Shown: piece after piece, positions 1 to 8,012 of the stretch | Layout of the letters: each line of letters opens with the position of its first letter | Numbering within the stretch: position 1 is the first letter of the stretch | Notes under the pieces: model-generated | The model's input: only the letters and a program-made list of their open reading frames with translations | Database searches by the model: none | What the model was told of the DNA's origin: nothing | Source: Phycisphaeraceae bacterium | Lineage (GTDB): Bacteria; Planctomycetota; Phycisphaerae; Phycisphaerales; Phycisphaeraceae | Length of the DNA: 17,653 nucleotides | Assembly: GCA_003552605.1 (NCBI GenBank) | Contig: PUNN01000103.1 | Span: 1 to 17,653 of the forward strand | Direction of reading: 5' to 3' | Translations under genes and position numbers: made by a program

Positions 1-2
1 TG

Positions 3-725
3 GATGAGTCGGCCCGCGCCGTGGAGCGGTTCGAAGATGATGAGGACCTGCGCCGGCCGCACGAGCGACGCCTGGAAGCCTATGCAGGTGCGACCCGGTC
101 GTTTGCGGACATGATGCTGCCCTGGGCCGAGCAGCAGGAGATGGGCAGTGCGGAACTGCGTGAGTTGCGCCTGGCACTCGGCCGGGCGGCGCGGCATCTC
201 GGGGACCTTGATGATGCGCTTACCGCCTTCGAGGCCATGTACGAAGAAAACCCGGACAACCTCGATGCCATGCTTGAGCTGGCCGAGACCTATTACGAGC
301 TCGATCGATACGGTGATGCCCGCGATATCTATGACAGACTTGCCGGTGGCGGGCAGACCGCCGCGGATGAGGAAGATGGCATCCTGCCATCCTACTACTG
401 GCGCGCCCGGTTGCGGCTGATGCAGATCTACGCGGAGCAGCGCGAGCACAGCCGGGATGCGATGCTTCGCCGCCTCGACCGACTCGAGATGGAAGCGCGG
501 GAACAGGTGCTGCTTGAACGGCTCAACGACATCGAGCGGCAGCTTCAGCGCCAGGAGCTGGGTGAATCCCGCCGCGAGGAATTGAGCGAGCAGCGCGAAC
601 AGGTCCTCGAGACACTTGGTTCTGCCAGCGCCATTTCGGAGGTGTCGCTCGACGGCGACAGCATGGGCGGGCTTTACGCCGATTTCCAGGCGATCCGACG
701 CTTCGTCCGCCAGTGGGCGGAATAA
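3..725 (+). CDS. TPR-repeat protein, 5' end outside window
   Basis: The reading frame is open from the first complete codon at position 3, so the gene almost certainly begins upstream of the window; the first start codon inside it is a GTG at 21. Counting from that GTG, residues about 47-114 look like two tetratricopeptide repeats (the pattern LGRAARHLGDLDDALTAF, then LELAETYYELDRYGDARDIY). Residues about 128-210 are strongly charged, rich in E, R, Q and L, and look like a long helix or coiled coil. TPRs are protein-protein interaction scaffolds, and no catalytic domain is visible in this part. The aldo/keto reductase begins 29 bases downstream on the same strand, so the two may be co-transcribed. 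The specific function is not recognised. The missing N-terminus could carry a signal peptide, a kinase or more TPRs. Confidence 0.75.
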   Translation, partial: DESARAVERFEDDEDLRRPHERRLEAYAGATRSFADMMLPWAEQQEMGSAELRELRLALGRAARHLGDLDDALTAFEAMYEENPDNLDAMLELAETYYELDRYGDARDIYDRLAGGGQTAADEEDGILPSYYWRARLRLMQIYAEQREHSRDAMLRRLDRLEMEAREQVLLERLNDIERQLQRQELGESRREELSEQREQVLETLGSASAISEVSLDGDSMGGLYADFQAIRRFVRQWAE

Positions 726-754
726 ACCTTTGACCGCAGTGGAATGCATCTGCC

Positions 755-1846
755 ATGATCTATCGTACCCTCTCTGGCACAAATCTGGACATCAGTGTCC
801 TCGGATTTGGCAACTTCCCCTTCGGCGCTGACTGGTGGGGCCGCTACGAAGATGATGAAGCCGTGGCCATCCAGGACCGCGCTGTGGACCTTGGCGTGAA
901 CTTCTTCGATAGCGCCCCGACGTACGGTGATGGCCGGGCCGAACGCCTGCTCGGCCGGACCATCCGCAACGTTGGCCGCGACAGGCTCGTGGTCGCCACG
1001 AAGTACGGTTACGACATCGACAACAGCAACGTCAGTGCCGGCAGCCACCGTGAGAAGCGGCAGGACTTCTCACCCACCTTCATCGAACGCGATCTGGAAG
1101 CCTCACTCAAACGGCTTGGCATCGACTGCATCGACCTCTACCAGGCCCACAATCTCAAGCTGCCGCAATACACCGATGACGTGGCCGCCACCATGCAGAA
1201 GCTGGTGGACAAGGGGCGCATCCGCGCCTGGGGCGTGGCCCTCGGCCCGGCCATCGGCTGGCGCGAGGAGGGATACCGGGCCCTGCTCGACCATGATGCG
1301 GACGTGGTGCAGACGGTGTTCAATCTCTACGAGCAGGACCCCGGCCGCGAACTGTGCGAGTTGTGCCAGCGACGCCAGCGCGGCGGGGTGATCGCGCGGG
1401 TGCCGACCAATTCCGGCATCCTCGATGAAGAGTTCACAAGCCCCGACCACAAGTTCCCTGCCCACGATCACCGCAAGTTCCGCGACCGCAACTGGCTGGT
1501 TTACGGCCTTCAGAAGAACGAACTCATCCGCCCGATGGCGGAGCAGGTGGGCAGCAGCATTCGCGCGTTTGCATTCCGATGGTTGCTGTCACATGAGAGC
1601 GTGGTCAGCATCGAGCCGAATCTGCTGTCGATCGAAGACGTGGCCGACTTTGCCGCGGCCGCTGACCAGGGGCCGTTGCCGGCAGCGCTGATGCGGGAAC
1701 TTGGTGAGCTTTACGATCGCGACTTCGACCTCGCAGAAGCGGCGCACCCCTGCGACCTCAAGAGCAGTGTTGCTCCCGGCGGGAGTCTTCGCAGTGCCTA
1801 CGAACCTTTGGACTGGCCTGTGCCCGTGGAAGTCAAAGAGATGTAG
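755..1846 (+). CDS. Aldo/keto reductase family oxidoreductase
   Basis: This 363-residue protein is a likely NAD(P)H-dependent cytosolic oxidoreductase of the aldo/keto reductase superfamily, a TIM barrel. The catalytic tetrad is visible: Asp52 and Tyr57 in FFDSAPTYGDG, Lys83 in VVATKYGYD, and His132 in DLYQAHN. The opening (YRTLSGTNLDISVLGFGNFPFG) and the segment IDCIDLYQAHN are typical of the family, and the length is slightly above the usual 280-340. The C-terminal part keeps the cofactor-side pattern VVSIEPNLLSIEDVADF, where many members read IPGxxxxxxxxEN, so cofactor specificity cannot be judged. The ATG at 755 follows the TPR gene by 29 bases and has only a weak GTGGA upstream, which suits translation within an operon. 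The natural substrate is unknown. Confidence 0.9.
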   Translation: MIYRTLSGTNLDISVLGFGNFPFGADWWGRYEDDEAVAIQDRAVDLGVNFFDSAPTYGDGRAERLLGRTIRNVGRDRLVVATKYGYDIDNSNVSAGSHREKRQDFSPTFIERDLEASLKRLGIDCIDLYQAHNLKLPQYTDDVAATMQKLVDKGRIRAWGVALGPAIGWREEGYRALLDHDADVVQTVFNLYEQDPGRELCELCQRRQRGGVIARVPTNSGILDEEFTSPDHKFPAHDHRKFRDRNWLVYGLQKNELIRPMAEQVGSSIRAFAFRWLLSHESVVSIEPNLLSIEDVADFAAAADQGPLPAALMRELGELYDRDFDLAEAAHPCDLKSSVAPGGSLRSAYEPLDWPVPVEVKEM

Positions 1847-1914
1847 TCGGCCTGATTGACACCCATGTTCCCGGGCAGGCGGCGCCGGTTCGGCCGAGGG
1901 GTGTGTTTGTCGCG

Positions 1915-1979
1915 TAGAATCGGGGGTGAAACGCCCCGGTTGCTGCGGCGTTTCAACATCGTCAACGGAGGTTGCCGCC
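1915..1979 (+). promoter_or_regulatory. Candidate -10 box and hairpin leader of membrane-protein gene
   Basis: A TAGAAT box at 1915-1920 resembles a -10 element; no convincing -35 lies at 16-18 bases upstream. The expected transcript start, near 1927, is also where a perfect 9-bp inverted repeat begins: TGAAACGCC at 1927-1935 and GGCGTTTCA at 1947-1955, with an 11-base loop. A GGAGG ribosome binding site at 1967-1971 lies 8 bases before the GTG at 1980 and decides that start. The transcript would therefore begin with a stem-loop, which may stabilise it or affect ribosome access. The promoter is weakly supported; the hairpin and binding site are seen directly. Confidence 0.45.
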
Positions 1980-2957
1980 GTGATCTACACGCAGGTCCTG
2001 GCCATTGTGGGAATCAGCCCCGGCCGCGATGACAGTGGCGAAGAAGGGGCGAACGGGGACCGCAACGAGGGCGGCAACGGTGATCAGTTGGAAGAGATCG
2101 GCACCGCCGCGGGCGACATGATTGATCAGGCGGGGGCGCTGGTGGCCACGCCGCTGTTTCTGGCGATCATGCTCGGCGTGGTCGGGGTGGTGTTGTTAAC
2201 AAGTGGCCGGCGGATTTACCGTAGCGCGGCGGTGGTATGCGGGCTGATCATCGGGGTGATGGTCGGCGCGGCGGTGTCACAGGCGGTGACGCCGGGCGAA
2301 TCGCCGCTGTGGTGGATCCTCGGCGGGGCGGTGGGCGGCTGCATCCTTGCATTTCTGCTGGTTCGCCTGTGGATGGCCGGGTCGACTGCGCTGATGCTGG
2401 CGGTGCTCGGGCCGCTCGTCCACCTGGGTTGGGTCCACGACAGCGTGCCGGATGTCTTTCAGCCGGAGCAGGCGGCGCAGGCGCAGGTGGAGGCGGCCGA
2501 GGGCCAGCAGGCCGATCAGGCAGATGAGGCCCAACCCTCCAACGCCAATGATGATCGCACGGCCATGCTGGTCGAGCGGCTCCGCGAGGCGCGGGAGCAG
2601 ACGACATTCTTCCGCGCCTGGCGTGAGGAAGTCGAGGAGAAGCGGGATCACGTGGATGAATGGTGGGATCAGAGGGAAGACCCAGCGCGGCGGACGCTGC
2701 TGATCATTGCCGCGGCCGGCGGGGTGCTGGGGCTGCTGGTCGGTTTGGCCCTGCCCCACTTCGCCGCGGCGTTGCAGTCCTCGTTGGTCGGGGCGATGCT
2801 CGTGGTGGTGGCCTACCAGCGGCTGGCGTTGAGCGTGGGTGATGGGACGGTGCTGTGGACCCCGCAGACCGGCCGCGGGGTCTTGGTGTTGATGGCGGCA
2901 GTCGCGCTCGCGGGTGTGGTGATTCAGCAATGGATATGGGGGCGCAAGCGAAGATGA
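1980..2957 (+). CDS. Multi-pass membrane protein of unknown function
   Basis: I do not recognise this 325-residue protein. GTG 1980 is chosen because GGAGG lies 8 bases upstream. The frame is open to an earlier GTG at 1926, but that codon overlaps the leader hairpin. About seven hydrophobic segments are visible, at residues 56-75, 83-103, 110-130, 132-150, 239-260, 263-283 and 299-318. The first 50 residues are acidic and Gly/Asn-rich. Between the fourth and fifth segments lies a soluble stretch of about 85 residues: first rich in Q, A and E, then charged and likely helical (RLREAREQTTFFRAWREEVEEKRD). Glycine-rich membrane segments around a central loop recall small TMEM198/DUF4203-like proteins, but that is only a resemblance from memory. 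The downstream intergenic region holds a repeat, so this gene may end its transcription unit. Confidence 0.75.
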   Translation: MIYTQVLAIVGISPGRDDSGEEGANGDRNEGGNGDQLEEIGTAAGDMIDQAGALVATPLFLAIMLGVVGVVLLTSGRRIYRSAAVVCGLIIGVMVGAAVSQAVTPGESPLWWILGGAVGGCILAFLLVRLWMAGSTALMLAVLGPLVHLGWVHDSVPDVFQPEQAAQAQVEAAEGQQADQADEAQPSNANDDRTAMLVERLREAREQTTFFRAWREEVEEKRDHVDEWWDQREDPARRTLLIIAAAGGVLGLLVGLALPHFAAALQSSLVGAMLVVVAYQRLALSVGDGTVLWTPQTGRGVLVLMAAVALAGVVIQQWIWGRKRR

Positions 2958-3086
2958 CCCGCCGTGCGGGGGCGGAGGCCAGATGATTTGCCGGAAATGG
3001 CCGCCGGGCGCTCGGAGGCCGTCAGTCGCTGATGCGCGGGGTTCACGTACTGCGCTTTTCCAGCGGGAACCCCCGGCCACGGCCCC

Positions 3087-3131
3087 TCATGGCCATCGGC
3101 TGCCCCCGGAGAGACAGCCGCTGACTATGCC
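3087..3131 (+). repeat. Hairpin repeat, copy A
   Basis: The unit reads TCATGGCCAT, then a 6-bp stem CGGCTG (3097-3102) and CAGCCG (3115-3120) around a 12-base loop containing CCCCCGGA, then CTGACTATGC. The outer CATGG and CTATG can also pair (with one G-T), separated from the inner stem by a 4x4 internal loop. The same layout with different stem bases occurs at 11024-11076, 11107-11149 and 12728-12768. The rest of the 307-base gap between the membrane-protein gene and the response regulator (2958-3264) holds this repeat, the candidate promoter at 3180-3229 and otherwise nothing I can name. Confidence 0.6.
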
Positions 3132-3179
3132 CGCCGGCGTGACCACGCCATGCCTTCGCCCCGACACCAGATTTCTTCA

Positions 3180-3229
3180 TCTTGTGTTCCATGGCTCGCG
3201 TCTGCTAAACTAGGTCACACGACACAAGA
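3180..3229 (+). promoter_or_regulatory. Candidate promoter inside an 8-bp inverted repeat
   Basis: TTGTGT (3182-3187) and TAAACT (3206-3211), 18 bases apart, form a plausible sigma-70-type promoter for the response regulator gene. The -35 lies within TCTTGTGT (3180-3187), whose exact inverted copy ACACAAGA lies at 3222-3229, just past the expected start site. Inverted half-sites around a promoter suit a dimeric repressor or autoregulation, but that role is inference. The start of translation is GTG 3265, with GGGAG at 3253-3257 seven bases before it. Confidence 0.4.
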
Positions 3230-3264
3230 ATCTGGGACGATCTGTTGCTTCCGGGAGAATTGGT

Positions 3265-4038
3265 GTGGCCATGCATTCAACCGCGAAACCAGAGGTGAAA
3301 GACTTTGTGCACTCGAATGGGGCGATCCGTGTGCTGCTTGCCGATCGACATCCTGTGGTCGGTGAAGCCCTCGGCCGTCGGATTGATCAGGAAGCAGATG
3401 TCGAGGTGCTCGGCTGGTTTACCGGCAGCGCTGCTGCGGCCCGGCGCATCGGCGAACGTCCATCCCCGGATGTGGTGCTGGCCGATGTGAACCTGCCGGA
3501 TGCCTCGCCGCTGGCTACAGCGCGGCGGATGCGCAACCAACTGCCCGGGGTCCGCGTGGTGTTCATGACTGACCGGTATCGGCCCGGCCAACTCCACCTC
3601 ATCCGCCGCGCCCACGCCGATGGGCTCGTGCTCAAGAGCGAGCCACTCGACCGCCTCCGAGAGGCGCTGCATACGGTGGTCAGTGGGGGGACGGCCTTCC
3701 AAGGGGGTGCGGTGGATTTCGGGCCGTCGATCCACGGTGAGATGGTCGGGGCGGCAGGGTCGACGCCGGTGGCGGCAGCGTGTACGGCAGGGCAAGCGGA
3801 TGCAGCGCTGCCCGCTGATACGGTCCTTGATGAGCGACTCGAGCAGTTGACTGATCGGGAGTTCGAGGTGCTGACCTGCATTGCCCGCGGTTTCAGCCGT
3901 GCCGCGATCGCGGATCAACTCGAAGTGGCCGATGCCACCGCGGCCACGCATGCCCGCAACCTGATGCAGAAACTCCGGATGCATGACCGGGTCGATCTCA
4001 CCCGCCTGGCGCTCGGGGCCGGACTTGCCCCCCTGTGA
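3265..4038 (+). CDS. NarL/FixJ-type DNA-binding response regulator
   Basis: This 257-residue cytosolic protein has a receiver domain (about residues 21-140) and a C-terminal LuxR/NarL-type helix-turn-helix (about 194-250, LTDREFEVLTCIARGFSRAAIADQLEV split across the motif). Phospho-acceptor Asp74 lies in VLADVNLPDA, Thr102 in VFMTDR and Lys124 in LVLKSEP. The acidic pocket is unusual: most relatives have two adjacent acids near the start (ADDHP), while here Asp27 is followed by Arg28 (ADRHP), which may weaken metal binding and phosphorylation. An Ala/Gly-rich linker of about 45 residues joins the domains. The start is GTG 3265, seven bases after GGGAG; ATG 3271 is an alternative. No histidine kinase is adjacent. 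The gene is convergent with polA, 21 bases apart. Confidence 0.9.
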   Translation: MAMHSTAKPEVKDFVHSNGAIRVLLADRHPVVGEALGRRIDQEADVEVLGWFTGSAAAARRIGERPSPDVVLADVNLPDASPLATARRMRNQLPGVRVVFMTDRYRPGQLHLIRRAHADGLVLKSEPLDRLREALHTVVSGGTAFQGGAVDFGPSIHGEMVGAAGSTPVAAACTAGQADAALPADTVLDERLEQLTDREFEVLTCIARGFSRAAIADQLEVADATAATHARNLMQKLRMHDRVDLTRLALGAGLAPL

Positions 4039-4059
4039 GCGGTCTGGCACGGCCCCGAT

Positions 4060-6960
4060 TCAGCCGGCTTCGTACCAGCTTGGCCCCGTGGCCACATCCA
4101 CCTCGAGCGGGATGCGCAGGTCCATGGCGCTGACCATCTCGCGCTGGACGATGTCGGCCATCGCCGCGGCTTCGCCTTGGGGCGATTCGATCACCAGTTC
4201 ATCGTGAATCTGAAGCAGCATTTTCATGGGCAGGTCTTCATCGGCGATGCGGCGGTGAAGGGTGACCATGGCCTTCTTGATCAGTTCGGCCGCGCTGCCC
4301 TGCACGACGGTGTTGATGGCGAGGCGCTCCCCGAGCGCACGGGCCGTGGGGGAAGAGGCACTGGCCTGTGTGATTCGCCGCCGCCGGCCGTACATCGTGC
4401 GGACGTAGCCGTGCTCGCGCGCGTGTTCGATGCACTGCTGGAGGAAGCGGTCGATGCCGGCATATCGGCTGCGGTAATCGCTGATCAGCTTCTTCGCTCC
4501 TTCGGTATCGAGACCCTCGATACGACGGGCGAGGCCGTAGGGGGTAACGCCGTAGACGATGCCGAAATTGATCGTCTTGGCGTGCGTGCGCTGCTGCTTG
4601 CTCACCTGCTCGACAGGAACATTGAATACCTGCGAGGCCACGGCGGTGTGAATGTCGAGGCCACTGTTGAATGCTTCGCACAGGGCCGGATCCTCCGACA
4701 GATGAGCGAGGATGCGCAGTTCGATCTGCGAGTAGTCGGCGGCGACAAGCAGGTGTCCGGCCTCAGCGACGAATGCCTTGCGAATCTGCCGGCCGATGTC
4801 GGTGCGGATGGGGATGTTCTGGAGGTTCGGATCACTCGATGAGAGGCGGCCGGTTGCGGTGACGGTCTGGTGGAAGGTGGCATGGATGCGTCGGGTGGCC
4901 GGGTCGATGGCCTTTTTGAGCGCCTCGAGATAGGTGCTGGTCAGCTTCGTGAGCTGGCGGTACTCGACGATCAGCGCCGGCAGTTGCGCCTGTTCGGGGG
5001 TGAGCTCATCCATGTCGGCGAGCTTTTCGAGCACCTCCATGTCCGTAGAAGGGCCCGTTTTCAACCGCTTGATCACCGGCAGCTTCATCTCCTCGAACAG
5101 CAGCTTCGCAAGCTGCTTTGGTGAATCGAGATTGAGCTTGTAGCCGGCGAGATCGTGAATGCGATCGCGCAGGTAGTCGATCCGCTCCGTGATGGGCTTT
5201 TTCTGCTGATCGAGAATGGCCGGTTCCACGCGGATCCCGTGCCGCTCCATCTCGGCGAGTACCTCGACCAGTGGCATCTCGATGGTGCTGACAAGCTCAT
5301 CGATCCCCTGCTCGCTCAGCTTCGGCCGCAGGGCGTGGTAGAGCTGGAGGGCGACATCGGCATCTTCGGCGGCATAGGCGGTGATGCGGTCGAGCGGGAC
5401 CTGATCCATGGTTGTTTCAGGCTGGCCGCGCTGCTTCTGCCCGATGAGCCGGCTGATGGGGATTTTGCGGCGGCCAAGCAGCTTCTCGGCGAGCGGGGCC
5501 ATGCCGAGGGTGTCCTCGCCGAGCAGGTGGCTTGCGACCATGGTGTCGAAGGCCGCGCCGCGAACGGGCACGCCCGCCGCAGCGAGCACGAGAATGTCAT
5601 ACTTGAGGTTATGGCCGACCTTGGGGCGGTGCGGATCGGCGAAGACCGGCCGCAGCAGGGGCCACACGGTGTCGCCGTCGAAGTGGCTCGCCTGCTCGGG
5701 TGAGATCAGGGGCACGTAGACGGCCTTGCCCGGTTCGGTGGCGAAGCTGAGTCCGCAGATGCGCGCGGCATGGCCGAGGCCGATGGTCTCGGTGTCGAAG
5801 CTGATAAGCTCAGCGCTGTTGAGCTGCTCGACCAACGCATCGAGGCCCTCGCGCGTGGTCACGGCTCCATAATCGCCCTCGGGGGTCAACGGGCTGTCAT
5901 CATCGCTTGCAGAAGGGCCGGGCGCTGCCTCGCTCGGACCGGCCGGGCCCTCATCATCCTCGCCAAACAGTGAACTGCGAAAACCATCATCAGCCGAAGT
6001 GACCGATTCATCCTCACTCGTCGTTTTCAGCCTCTCCATCGCCTGACGGTCACCGGTGTCACCTTCATCGGTGACGGGCAGGATATCGGCGAGGCGTTCG
6101 AGGTTCTGCCCGTGTCGCCGGAAGCCGAGTGTGCGAAACAGGGCGCGAAGGCCGGCAATGTCAACCGGGCCAATGCGGGCATCCTCGAGCTTGAACTCGA
6201 GGTTGCAGTCGTCCTTGAGTTGTACAAGCTGCCGTGACAGCGACAGATGCCCGGCGGCTTTTTCAACGTTCTCCTTCTGCTTGCCCTTGAGCTGGTCGGT
6301 ATTGGCCAGGAGGTTATCGAGTGTGCCGAAGCGCCCGATCAGCTTCGCTGCCGTCTTGGGGCCGACGCCATCGACCCCGGGAATATTGTCCACCTTGTCC
6401 CCGATCATTGCGAGGGCATCGACGACCTGCGAAGGTTCAAGGCCTTTATCACGCTTAAGCGTCTCGAGATCAATGGTGGCATCGGTGTGAATGTCGTAGA
6501 GGCAGGTGTGCTCATCGAGCAGTTGTTCGAGGTCCTTGTCCTTCGAGATGATGCGAACCTCGACATCCCGTGTCTCGGGGTCTTTGCGCAATTGGCGGAC
6601 GATCGTGGCGATGACATCATCGGCCTCTGCGCGTTCGCAGGCGAGCAGCGGGATGCCGAACAGCCGGCACATCTCGAAGATGCGCTGCTCCTGGGCGCGC
6701 AGGTCGGCGGGGGTCGGCTCGCGCGTGGCCTTGTACTGATCGTAAATCTCATCGCGGAACGTTGGCCCCGGCAGGTCGATGGGCATGGCGAGGTAGTCGG
6801 GCCGGTGCTCAAGCAACACGCGCAGCAGCATGTCGGCAAAGCCGAAGACCGCCTGGGTCGGCTCTCCGGTCTCCGGGCTGTTCATCCCGCCACGGATGGC
6901 GTGATAGGCGCGGAATATCTGGGCGTGTCCGTCGATGATGTAGAAGCGGCGAGGGGCCAT
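4060..6960 (-). CDS. polA: DNA polymerase I
   Basis: This 966-residue protein carries all three Pol I domains and serves Okazaki-fragment processing and repair. The 5'-3' exonuclease spans about 1-290, including FYIIDGHAQIFRAY and the helix-hairpin-helix region DNIPGVDGVGPKTA (191-204). An acidic low-complexity linker covers about 300-360. The 3'-5' exonuclease spans about 365-550 and looks active: Asp389 and Glu391 in FDTETIG, NLKYD at 451-455, and YAAEDAD around 529-535. The polymerase domain follows, with motif A Asp742 (VAADYSQIELR), motif B Lys795/Phe799/Tyr803 (KTINFGIVYG) and motif C His919-Asp920-Glu921 (QIHDELV). ATG 6960 is chosen because conservation begins there (MAPRRFYIIDGH). 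The frame stays open 85 codons further upstream, but that stretch overlaps pyrF and is not Pol I-like. Confidence 0.97.
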   Translation of the reverse strand: MAPRRFYIIDGHAQIFRAYHAIRGGMNSPETGEPTQAVFGFADMLLRVLLEHRPDYLAMPIDLPGPTFRDEIYDQYKATREPTPADLRAQEQRIFEMCRLFGIPLLACERAEADDVIATIVRQLRKDPETRDVEVRIISKDKDLEQLLDEHTCLYDIHTDATIDLETLKRDKGLEPSQVVDALAMIGDKVDNIPGVDGVGPKTAAKLIGRFGTLDNLLANTDQLKGKQKENVEKAAGHLSLSRQLVQLKDDCNLEFKLEDARIGPVDIAGLRALFRTLGFRRHGQNLERLADILPVTDEGDTGDRQAMERLKTTSEDESVTSADDGFRSSLFGEDDEGPAGPSEAAPGPSASDDDSPLTPEGDYGAVTTREGLDALVEQLNSAELISFDTETIGLGHAARICGLSFATEPGKAVYVPLISPEQASHFDGDTVWPLLRPVFADPHRPKVGHNLKYDILVLAAAGVPVRGAAFDTMVASHLLGEDTLGMAPLAEKLLGRRKIPISRLIGQKQRGQPETTMDQVPLDRITAYAAEDADVALQLYHALRPKLSEQGIDELVSTIEMPLVEVLAEMERHGIRVEPAILDQQKKPITERIDYLRDRIHDLAGYKLNLDSPKQLAKLLFEEMKLPVIKRLKTGPSTDMEVLEKLADMDELTPEQAQLPALIVEYRQLTKLTSTYLEALKKAIDPATRRIHATFHQTVTATGRLSSSDPNLQNIPIRTDIGRQIRKAFVAEAGHLLVAADYSQIELRILAHLSEDPALCEAFNSGLDIHTAVASQVFNVPVEQVSKQQRTHAKTINFGIVYGVTPYGLARRIEGLDTEGAKKLISDYRSRYAGIDRFLQQCIEHAREHGYVRTMYGRRRRITQASASSPTARALGERLAINTVVQGSAAELIKKAMVTLHRRIADEDLPMKMLLQIHDELVIESPQGEAAAMADIVQREMVSAMDLRIPLEVDVATGPSWYEAG

Positions 6961-6967
6961 GGGGCGG

Positions 6968-6973
6968 ATTATA
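6968..6973 (-). promoter_or_regulatory. -10 box of polA, suggesting a leaderless mRNA
   Basis: On the minus strand a perfect TATAAT lies seven bases before the polA ATG. If transcription starts at the usual distance, it begins at or next to the A of the start codon, giving a leaderless or nearly leaderless message. This agrees with the lack of a Shine-Dalgarno sequence before polA. No clear -35 is seen at 16-18 bases. Confidence 0.5.
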
Positions 6974-6981
6974 AGGGGAGT

Positions 6982-7044
6982 TACAATGCCGGCCCTGGAC
7001 CGCCCGTTCCATCCGTATCCCCGCCGACCCGCCCCCCTCAGGAG
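6982..7044 (+). promoter_or_regulatory. Candidate -10 box and ribosome binding site of pyrF
   Basis: TACAAT at 6982-6987 resembles a -10 element and lies only nine bases from the polA -10 on the other strand, so the two divergent genes may compete for RNA polymerase. AGGAG at 7040-7044 lies seven bases before GTG 7052 and decides the pyrF start. No good -35 is seen. Confidence 0.4.
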
Positions 7045-7051
7045 ATGCCCC

Positions 7052-7966
7052 GTGAGCCACTTTGCCGACCGTCTGCTGCAAGCCATCGAGCACAAGGGCT
7101 CGCCGATCTGTGTCGGGCTTGATCCGGTGCTTGAACGGCTGCCGGAGTCGCTGCGGGATGGGGTGAGCCCCGGCCGGGGTGAGGATGCCATCAGCGCGAT
7201 CGAGGCCTGGTGCAACGAGGTGCTTCGCCTCGTGGCCCCGGTGGTACCGTGCGTGAAGATCCAGAGCGCCTGCTTCGAGCGCTACCTCTGGCCGGGCCTT
7301 CGCACCTACCAGCGGCTTGTGGCCGAGGCCCGGGCACTCGGCCTGATCGTGATCGGCGATGTGAAGCGGGGCGACATTGGGGCGAGCAGTGACCACTACG
7401 CTGCCGGGTGCCTGGCCGACCCGCCCTATACCGACCTCGGCCCGGTGGCCGGGCCGGATGCGGTGACGGTCAATCCCTACATGGGGGCCGATGCCCTCGA
7501 GCCGTTCGTCCGCATCGCCCGGGAACAGAACAAGGGGGTGTTCGCCCTCGTGCGCACGAGCAACCCCGGCGGTGAGCGTATTCAGGCGCTCAAGACCAGC
7601 GATGGTCCCGCGGTGGCCGACAGGGTGGCGGACCTGATTGCGGAAACCGGCGATGCGGCGGGCCTGATCGGCTCCCGCGGCTACAGCCTCCTTGGGGCCG
7701 TGGTGGGCGCGACGGTACCGGCCGATGCCGCGCGGCTTCGAAAGCTCATGCCACGGCAGATTTTTCTCGTGCCCGGTTTCGGCGCCCAGGGCGGAGGGGC
7801 CGATGATGTGCGGGCGTGCTTCAACAGCGATGGCCTCGGCGCCATCGTCACCGCCAGCCGCTCAGTGATCTACGCCCACGAGAAACAGGACACCGCCGAC
7901 TGGCGCAGCGCGATCGAACAGGCCGCCAGGGACATGGCGCACGAGGTGCGGGCCATCATTCCGTGA
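7052..7966 (+). CDS. pyrF: Orotidine 5'-phosphate decarboxylase (type 2)
   Basis: This protein converts OMP to UMP in the last step of de novo pyrimidine synthesis, in the cytosol. The product is 304 residues from GTG 7052, chosen for the AGGAG seven bases upstream and because the conserved start (FADRLLQAIEHKGSPICVGLDP) begins immediately after it. Its length and the sequences KIQSACFERY and VIGDVKRGDIGASSDHYA mark the longer, type 2 form of the family. Asp103, Lys105 and Asp108 of DVKRGDI are the expected catalytic charged residues, and Lys69 in VKIQ completes the network. The phosphate-binding end appears as FLVPGFGAQGGGADD and AIVTASRSVIYA. The frame is open upstream to 6959, but that extension is proline/arginine-rich and overlaps the polA start. 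The gene converges on purH with a 46-base gap. Confidence 0.96.
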   Translation: MSHFADRLLQAIEHKGSPICVGLDPVLERLPESLRDGVSPGRGEDAISAIEAWCNEVLRLVAPVVPCVKIQSACFERYLWPGLRTYQRLVAEARALGLIVIGDVKRGDIGASSDHYAAGCLADPPYTDLGPVAGPDAVTVNPYMGADALEPFVRIAREQNKGVFALVRTSNPGGERIQALKTSDGPAVADRVADLIAETGDAAGLIGSRGYSLLGAVVGATVPADAARLRKLMPRQIFLVPGFGAQGGGADDVRACFNSDGLGAIVTASRSVIYAHEKQDTADWRSAIEQAARDMAHEVRAIIP

Positions 7967-8012
7967 CCGCCGTCATCCGAAGTATCGGCCCGCCCACCGC
8001 TGTCGATGGCAG

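Noticed and set aside
1856..1861. Perfect TTGACA as a -35 box
   Set aside because: It has no -10 at 16-18 bases, and the TAGAAT at 1915 is over 50 bases away.
2958..2970. CCCGC/GCGGG hairpin after the membrane-protein gene as a terminator
   Set aside because: It is a 5-bp stem with no T-run after it.
2277..3080. Minus-strand open frame opposite the membrane protein
   Set aside because: It is His/Pro/Arg-rich with no domain; the plus strand has a good ribosome binding site and membrane helices.
2983..3213. Possible 76-residue small gene before the response regulator
   Set aside because: It runs through the hairpin repeat and the promoter, has no ribosome binding site and a Pro/Arg-rich composition.
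6961..7215. 85-codon N-terminal extension of polA
   Set aside because: It overlaps the pyrF coding start on the other strand, crosses the promoters, and does not resemble Pol I.
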